Source: Oxytricha trifallax (Eukaryota > Ciliophora > Spirotrichea > Sporadotrichida > Oxytrichidae). From it: a stretch of 64,000 bases of DNA. A program made the position numbers and the translations under genes. Below are positions 58,101 to 64,000 of the stretch, piece by piece (positions within the stretch are counted from its first letter, which is position 1; every line of letters starts with the position of its first letter). The stretch lies in contig ARYC01019334.1 in NCBI GenBank assembly GCA_000711775.1, positions 17,055-81,054 of the forward strand, read 5' to 3'. Below the pieces are notes generated by a model that saw nothing but the letters and a program-made list of their open reading frames with translations, was not told the DNA's origin and made no database searches.

Positions 58101-61100
58101 AAAGTTAAGGTGTAAACTCATGCTATTCTTGGTGGAATAAGTGAAGATAGTGGCCTCGAGACTTATGTTATTCACCCTCGTTCTATAAAGACTGAATAAT
58201 ATATTAAGTTCTTGCAATAACTCAGAGATAAGTACGCGGAGCTAAGAGATTATTCTATTCGTTGATAACTTGTCAGTTCATAAAACTAAAGACTCAAGGA
58301 AGGAATATAAAAGACTAAATATAACACCTGTAATTAATATTCCTTACAGCCCTTAGTTCAATGGAATAGAATTATATTGGGGGTTATTGAATGGTCATTA
58401 TAAGAAATTGCTTCTCAATCACTTGATTCACGACTTGAAGATAGATACAATAGACTATATAAAGAGTGCTGCTAAGAGAGTCAGCTATGATAAAGCTAAA
58501 GCATGTGCAAGAGAAGGGAGATTTTGTGTTTATAAATAAGTTTTAGATTTAAGCGAATGAATAAGTTCACATATTAAATTTGGCCTAAAGGTATTTAGCT
58601 TCTCTTTCTTTTTTTTCTCTTAAGGCTTGCTTGGACCCATGTTTCTTCTCTTAGTGCCAGCCCCTGCATCTATGTTATCTGGTCTGACTTTTAGAAATCT
58701 TTGAAGATTCTCTTACACAATTCATGCTAAACTTGAGATTTTCTCTTTCTGTTTAATTTGCTTCGCTTTTTCATCAAGTAAATAGTTGTACCAGGTTTTT
58801 CTATAAAATTAGAAGACTAAGCTTACTAGACATGAATGGATGCTTCTGCAGTTCCTAGATCTAGGTGTCGCTGATTTTAATTCTCTGCTTCTCTTTTACT
58901 TTAGGAGAGATGCTATGTCGTATCTTTTGAGCTTCTTAAATTACTTTATTTAATTACTCAGGTTTCAGGGTTGCAAGAACACCAAAGAAGAGGTTTTTCT
59001 CTGGCAACTTATTAGAGTTGCAGCTTTGAAGGAAGGTAGAGAGCAACATCTGGATCACTCATAGCATTATCATAGAGGTTTGTTACTAAAATTTCAGGGT
59101 AGTTAGGCATCTCGATCATTCTGATTTCATGAGACTTAAAAGCCTTTTTCTCTTCACTTAGCAATGCTTTTAAGAATGATATTTTTGTTCCCTCCTGTGT
59201 TGGCAAGAACAATCCAACTATAGTTAATAAGTTAGTTATAAGTAATAACTTACCTTGCTATACCAAGTATCTGTAAAGATCTTCTTTACTTCTGAATTTT
59301 CCTATTAAATCTTGAGATTAAATTCTCTTCATTGCATCATTCATAGATTCTATCTTGCTTCCAGTTTCTATAAATGTTTATGAAATTTAAAATTATGGAT
59401 ATCCATTCTGACCTTACTAAAATTTTACTACTAAATAGGGAGATCCACTTGGAGGTCAACCTGAATCAGATAGGGGAACTTTCTCTAAGTTCAGAGTTTG
59501 TCTTCCATTTTTATAAAACTTTCTCCATTAAATTGCTCCTAATAATAATTAATTTGATTAGGTGGTGCTCCTAATTTATTTAAAACTTAATTAGGAGGTT
59601 AAATTAAAGTTCAAAACCGTATTAAGTGATGCAATAAAAAAATTAAATTTTAAAACCTCCCCTCCTAAATTTACAAGAACAGATTTATGAGCACCACCTA
59701 ACTTAACAAAACAAATTTAGGTTCATTTTAATGTATAAAGTGGATGTAATAGTATATAAATTATCTCTAATGTTAAAAAATATAAGACTAATGTATCGCA
59801 CTCTTAATTAAATAAGCTGTTTAAATTCTACCTTTATACACAACTAAGAGCATATCCTTAAAGATTTAGAGAGGTTTTAATAGTATTTATAAAATGAGCG
59901 GCAACTTACTAAGAAAAGCGGCATTGCTTGGCATTAGCCAGCAAAAACTTTCTTTCATGAATTAAAAGAAAATTGAGACTTTTGATGCCTCTACCTAGTA
60001 TGAACCTGAAATTCTCTAACCTTAGGTCTCAGACTTTGAATAACAATTCAGTTGTTACATAGAAATGCAGAGCTAAGAAATTAAATGCGAAGTTCCAATA
60101 AAAATAGTTGAAGAGGAGGAAGAGAAAAAATAAATTAAAGCATTAAATTTATGTGAAGAGTGTGAGAAGAACTTCACTTATAAATCTGCTCTTAAGCGTC
60201 ATATCTTAGAGTAGCATTCTAACAAGCCAAAGCTTTATCTTAAGCATTATAAGATAGATAGAAAATATTTTTGCCTTTATTGCAATAAGCAATATAACCA
60301 TTCAAGGGATTTAAAAGTTCACCTATAAAACCATTATGGCAATAAGTTTGAAGCCATAGATCCTGAGACTGGTTAGGTCTTCCTTCAAAAAACCCTTTAA
60401 AAACCTTGGAACAAAGAGTTAAGAAAGAAAATAAGCTTATTAAAGCAGTAAGAAACCTTCCAACTTCTGAGATAGTGAAAATCACTTTGAAAATACAATC
60501 ACTAAAGCTTCCAATTTTAAATGTAATTGACCTTAAAGAATGTAAGGAAAGTTATCTTACACTTGAGGAGAAGTTTGAGAAAAAGTTCATAACTGATAAG
60601 CAGTCCGCATACAAGATTTATTCATTCAACTACTTTAAATGCGATGACAAGTATCAAATGGAATATGTCAATGAGTACTAAGCTCTTATTAAAGGAAGGG
60701 ATAGACAGTGCAGATTTATAATTAAGCTCGATGCAATTCTCCTTGCTCAAGATCATGTTGCTTTTCGTCCCCCTCTATATTAAATTACTTTAAGAGACTA
60801 CATATAAGATTAAAGGATGTCAAAGTAGCTAACCCTTATTCTTACAAACGTTTGCAAAGGCATTGAAGAGCTGCACACTTTAGGTTATGTCCATAGAGAC
60901 TTGAAGCCAGAGAATATTATGCTTGATTTTTCACCTCTCAGAGTAGTTATAATTGATTTCAATAGATCATAAAGAGTTGAAGCTTCAGGACTTGGCAACG
61001 TTTATGGTACTTCTCGATACTTTCCAGAAAGGGAAAACTGGAGAGATGGTGTTATTAAGTGGGATGTATGGGCTATAGCAGCAATTATCGATGAATGCAA

Positions 61101-64000
61101 TATGCAAAGAAATGATTACTATAGCTGTAAGAGAGAGAAATATTCAAAGCAGAGAATACAGCAATATCTAGAGTAGAATAAGATAAAATGTAAAATGAAA
61201 GATATGGCTGAGTAGATAATCATTAAGCCTAACCATAGAGCGGAGCATACAATAGACTAAATTGTAAGCTGGATAGGAGAAATAAAAAATAGAAAGTTGC
61301 CTCATAATGCAAAATATTGTTTGAGTGAATAGTAAAAATAAAGCAACTCTAATACACACTAATATACAATACATTTAAACATTAAACCCCTACATAAACC
61401 CTACTAAAACCCTAATAAAGTATGCAATAATAGTCTACTTTTATCAATCAAAAACTCAATCAAAGTACTGAAAGGGTTTTGGGGTTTTGATTATTATAAG
61501 TATATTAATTTGATGATTATTTTTACAACAAATTTATATAATATTTTTATATTATAAATATAATTGGAATATTGATAAAATACAAAATATCAAGAAATTA
61601 TTAAAGTTTAAATTTTTTTAAAAAAACGGCATTTATTTATTTATCTCAAACTGAAATCAAACTAATAAATATACAACTTTATTACAAATTGCTGTTTATG
61701 CCTGCTTGTATGTTATTTTCATAACTTAGTTATTTTGGCACTTTGATGCTATATATTATTTTTTGATTTTTTAAATCATTTCTGATTTTATGTAGACATT
61801 CAATTTAACTGATTTAGTTATAATTTGATAAAGTTTCTAAAAATTTACTTGCTTATTTTGAAAAGTGAAGACAATTGCCAATATATTCATAAATAGATTT
61901 GAGTAGGTAAATATTTAGCCATTTTAGTTTTAATTATAATACTATAGAATTCTAACTCGTTAATTTCTAAAAATCATATAACATTCTTATTTAAAAAATG
62001 AATGATCGATATTACACCTGCGTAATATGCTAGATTATTTCTTAGTAGAGAATTTGTTAAATTCACGAAGGAATTCGTAATTGAAAACACTCCACCATAA
62101 ACTGCGCTGTTTTCTATCATAAAAAATTATAAAACCGATCAACTAATCTTACATTAGAATGTTGACCCAATTAAATTTTATTTAACTATAATTAAAAGTT
62201 TATTTCAAAAAATGGATTTTATATAAAAGTACTCAAAAAATTAATTCTACAAAAATACAGGAAAGTATAATGATATAGTTTATATATAAATATTGAGCCA
62301 ACGTCATAAAATTTTGAATTAAATATTGTGAAAACTCCACCTGAATCAGCATTTTTGCATTAAAAATTAATTTCTATATAAATAGTTATTTTATGAACAT
62401 ATTTGTAAAATTAATTGCATTTTTTATTGAATTTTAATTAATCTATATTTTTGCAGTTTTAGTAGGTGTTATTTTCTGAATAAGTATAATCAATATTTAA
62501 GAGCACTATTGGACTTAGAATTGTGTAAGTTTATTTTTAAACACCAGCCAACACACTGAAATATTTCAATCAATATACATAAATATATGATTTAAATTAG
62601 TATTTATAATTTATTATTATGATAAGTAAACAATTACTTGAACATGAAAATAATTATAATTATAATTATAGCATTGCAGGAATACTTTCAATTTGGGAAA
62701 ATAAATTAGTAATAAACCAATTAATAATCAAATTAGTGGCAGATGACTTTCTGGAAACCTAGACAATATGGTAATTGTTCGATAGGGAATTAAAAATCAG
62801 CTGGACTTTACTATTGGCGGTATCCCTCTATCGCATTCCTGGAGTGAGATAAATCGACTTTAATTTGAGCATTAAATTCAACTAAACAAATCACCAAAAA
62901 TTAAGGCCGAGTTATCTCACTCCAGGAATGCGATAGAGGGATACCGCCAAAAGTAAAGTCCAGCTAATTTTTAATTCCCTATCGAACAAGTACCATATTG
63001 TCTAGGTTTCGAGAAAGTCATCTGCCACTGATTTGATTATTAATTGGTTTATTACTAATTTATTTTCCCAAATTGAATGTATTTATACAATACTTCATAA
63101 ATATGAGAAAGAACTTTCGCATTTGAAATTATTCTTATAAATCTTTATTCTAGTTCCCTTGGAAATTGCAGTCTAATTTTAATTTTTATGATGAAAATGA
63201 TAATTTTTCATTTTATTATTGAGTCAATATCTAACCTTCAAAGCATTTTTAATTCAAGAAATATGAGGAGTTAATGTTGATAGTTTTTTATATTTAAATA
63301 AATTTACACTATATATTTATATTTAATTAATCATATTCAGTTTTTGCAGAAGCAGCGTATAAGACACCTCCAGAACCCTCATTTTCAGTCATACTGCACC
63401 TGGAGTTATTTTCATAATAATTTTTAATTAATTTAACTATAATAATTTATGTAAAAAAGTTATTCATTGTGGCGTTATTTATATACACATTAAGCTTAGA
63501 GTCGTCGAAGTAAAATACTATAAAAACTATAAATATATTTAAAATTAAAATACACCCCCTGATAGTTTTGCAATACTCATGTCGAAATCGGTGTTATCTA
63601 ATTTTTAAAAATATGATATATTATATTTTTAAATATAAAAATTCTTAATTTTTAATCTATGTACAGATTTGATGATCTTGCATTAGCATTTTAAATCCTC
63701 AAAAATAAATCAATTCACAAATAATTACTTTTTAAATTTATTAAAATAATTTAGCTTTGAATAAGAGGCATAATACTTGCAAATAATAATAAAAATATAT
63801 AAACGACATTTTAAAAGTATATTGATTGAAATAATTTCAATCTTTTAAAAATAAAGAAATTAAGTTTTTGTGTTAATTAGTGAATTTTAGCTTCGAGAAT
63901 ATTTTTTTAAAAAAATTATCATAGATTATTTTATTTATATAAGTTTATATTTAATCGTGCATAATGATTTATCAATAAGTTTTAATTTTTTATAAAACAG
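49181..64000 (-). CDS. Giant ciliate membrane protein: beta-helix repeats, Cys-rich region, multi-span core, cytosolic tail (5' partial)
   Basis: Runs beyond the right edge; C-terminal TGA most likely 49181-49183. From the N-side: repeated beta-helix-type rungs with a [N..]A..GG.[FV] signature at about 63570, 63490, 63370, 62340, 62080, 57300 and 55070-55160 (for example NNYASTAGGAFYW); an extracellular domain at 54180-54470 (GAYKLTNITFTG); Cys-rich EGF/growth-factor-receptor-like repeats at 53460-53900 (GILCADCKSGYS, CKTCPTTKAICNGG); a multi-span region at 51900-53400 (LNHIQLIVLTASFDFSWP, RGYKQRFYYWEIVIMYRKIF); and a long polar tail at 49181-51800 (ASVDGGLNRGSGGAG; LEEDDEMEGH). Dozens of short MDSs with AT-rich gaps; pointers were not systematically resolved. 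The family is expanded in ciliates and has no known function to me. A TBE and a foldback element lie in its gaps. Confidence 0.8.
57371..57480 (+). repeat. TBE left terminal inverted repeat
   Basis: Starts C(G/A)AAACCCCAAAACCC, then TTTCAGTA and TTTGATTGAG. Pairs with 61380-61489. Confidence 0.93.
57570..58560 (+). pseudogene. TBE transposase (IS630/Tc1-mariner DDE type), frameshifted
   Basis: Catalyses cut-and-paste transposition; TBE transposases are thought to act in germline genome rearrangement in Oxytricha. ATG 57570 opens 231 codons, then TGA at 58263. A +1 frame resumes at 58258 and runs to TGA 58558-58560, about 331 residues in all. A helix-turn-helix-like N-terminus (INLQQLGSL-like context, KPKRPLKF) precedes the catalytic core. 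The three catalytic acids are visible: Asp in IHADEAVF, Asp in FVDNLSVHK just after the shift, and Glu in PYSPQFNGIELYW. The shift falls one codon before the second Asp block and would abolish activity unless it is a sequence error. Frame read with TAA/TAG = Gln. Confidence 0.88.
58562..59545 (-). pseudogene. TBE 22-kDa-type ORF, degraded
   Basis: Minus-strand ORF between transposase and kinase genes, as in known TBEs; function unknown. Recognisable blocks: SKIESMNDAMKRIQSQDLIG (~59360-59310), PTQEGTKISFLKALL (~59200), NLYDNAMSDPDVALYLP (~59080), then in another frame LFFGVLATLKPEQ (~58980), KTWYNYLLDEKAKQ (~58790) and VRPDNIDAGAGTKRRN (~58680). At least one frameshift (about 59015) and an in-frame TGA (about 58725) break it. 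Two small GTAAG...TAG gaps (about 59215-59252 and 58800-58830) look like introns. Confidence 0.75.
59558..59703. repeat. Inverted repeat between divergent TBE ORFs
   Basis: TTAGGTGGTGCTC at 59558-59570 is mirrored by GAGCACCACCTAA at about 59690-59702. Inner AGGAGGTTTAAA-like segments also pair imperfectly. It lies in the divergent promoter of the 22-kDa and kinase ORFs and could be a nested foldback insertion or a regulatory hairpin. Confidence 0.65.
59894..61332 (+). pseudogene. TBE C2H2 zinc-finger / protein-kinase ORF, frameshifted
   Basis: Corresponds to the 57-kDa TBE ORF; role in transposition unknown. ATG 59894. Two C2H2 fingers at about residues 85-150 (LCEECEKNFTYKSALKRH and FCLYCNKQYNHSRDLKVH). 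A shift near the A-run at 60387-60400 moves to another frame (EQRVKKENKL ...), which stays open to the end. The second part is a Ser/Thr kinase domain: catalytic loop HRDLKPENIML intact, the metal-binding DFG replaced by DFN (VIIDFNRS), and an activation-segment end YFPERE in place of APE. The frame runs on through TAG codons toward the right terminal repeat; the exact stop is unclear. Confidence 0.85.
61380..61489 (-). repeat. TBE right terminal inverted repeat
   Basis: Reverse complement of the left end with about five mismatches. Ends GGGTTTTGGGGTTTTG before the ATT duplication. Confidence 0.93.
62677..63090. mobile_element. Foldback (MITE-like) element, copy B
   Basis: Near-perfect inverted arms of about 176 bp (62677-62852 and 62912-63090) around a 59-bp loop. 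Shared landmarks: ATTTGGGAAAATAAATTAG at the outer ends, GTGGCAGATGACTTTCT, AGCTGGACTTTA, and CTGGAGTGAGATAA at the loop edge. No ORF. The outer TTTGGGAAAAT and inner AGCTGGACTTTA.TATTGGC link it to copy A at 37751-38172. It sits in a gap between beta-helix MDSs of the giant gene, so it is eliminated as part of an IES. Confidence 0.85.

Larger units (their letters stand above)
57371..61489 (+). mobile_element. TBE (telomere-bearing element) transposon
   Basis: 4119 bp bounded by inverted repeats of about 110 bp (57371-57480 and 61380-61489) that begin with C4A4 telomere repeats and differ at about five positions (left end CGAAACCCC, right end CAAAACCCC). The flanking direct repeat is ATT (57368-57370 and 61490-61492), fitting the ANT target known for Oxytricha TBEs. 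Length, ends and three ORFs (transposase +, 22-kDa-type -, zinc-finger/kinase +) all match the TBE family. It lies between two beta-helix MDSs of the giant minus-strand gene, so it must be removed in development. All three ORFs carry lesions here. Confidence 0.95.

Noticed and set aside
1-64000. Scrambled MDS order
   Set aside because: Every join that could be resolved is linear; unresolved joins in the helical and Cys/His-rich genes do not by themselves show scrambling.

Overview
The window reads as germline (micronuclear) DNA of a spirotrich ciliate of the Oxytricha/Sterkiella type. Three things show this. (1) Genes are open only if TAA and TAG are read as glutamine and TGA is the sole stop. 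(2) Almost every gene is cut into macronuclear-destined segments (MDSs) by short AT-rich internal eliminated sequences (IESs) flanked by 3-11 bp direct repeats (pointers); removing an IES plus one pointer restores the frame. (3) A 4.1-kb TBE (telomere-bearing element) with C4A4 ends and an ATT target duplication sits at 57371-61489. GT-AG introns occur as well and can be told apart from IESs. All MDSs that could be joined are in linear order; no scrambled gene was proven.

Layout. 1-31 kb is gene-dense: a WD40 protein (partial), a coiled-coil protein, palmitoyl-protein thioesterase, a Lys/Glu-rich protein (-), a long helical protein, a small secreted Ala-rich protein, D-aminoacyl-tRNA deacylase, a CDC14 phosphatase (-), a Herp-like ubiquitin-like membrane protein (-), cytosolic aspartyl-tRNA synthetase (-), a p24/TMED cargo receptor, a Gln/Asn-rich protein and an unidentified protein (-). 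31.5-36.1 kb holds a Cys/His-rich protein with a membrane segment (-). 36.1-39.3 kb has no gene but carries a foldback element. 39.3-48.8 kb holds two paralogous genes of unknown function (+) on either side of two minus-strand genes that both carry an SHP-like p97-binding motif and a RanBP2/NZF zinc finger; one also has a PUB domain. 49.2 kb to the right edge is one giant minus-strand gene for a ciliate surface protein (beta-helix repeats, Cys-rich region, multiple membrane spans, cytosolic tail). Its non-coding parts host the TBE and a second foldback element.

In the macronucleus these genes probably become separate or few-gene nanochromosomes, so neighbours need not be co-regulated. No tRNA, rRNA, CRISPR array or bacterial-type signal was found. 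Where MDS joins were not resolved this is stated. IES intervals begin after the left pointer copy and end with the right copy. Conceptual lengths were checked to be multiples of three for the thioesterase, Lys/Glu-rich, deacylase, Herp-like, AspRS, p24 and small secreted genes.
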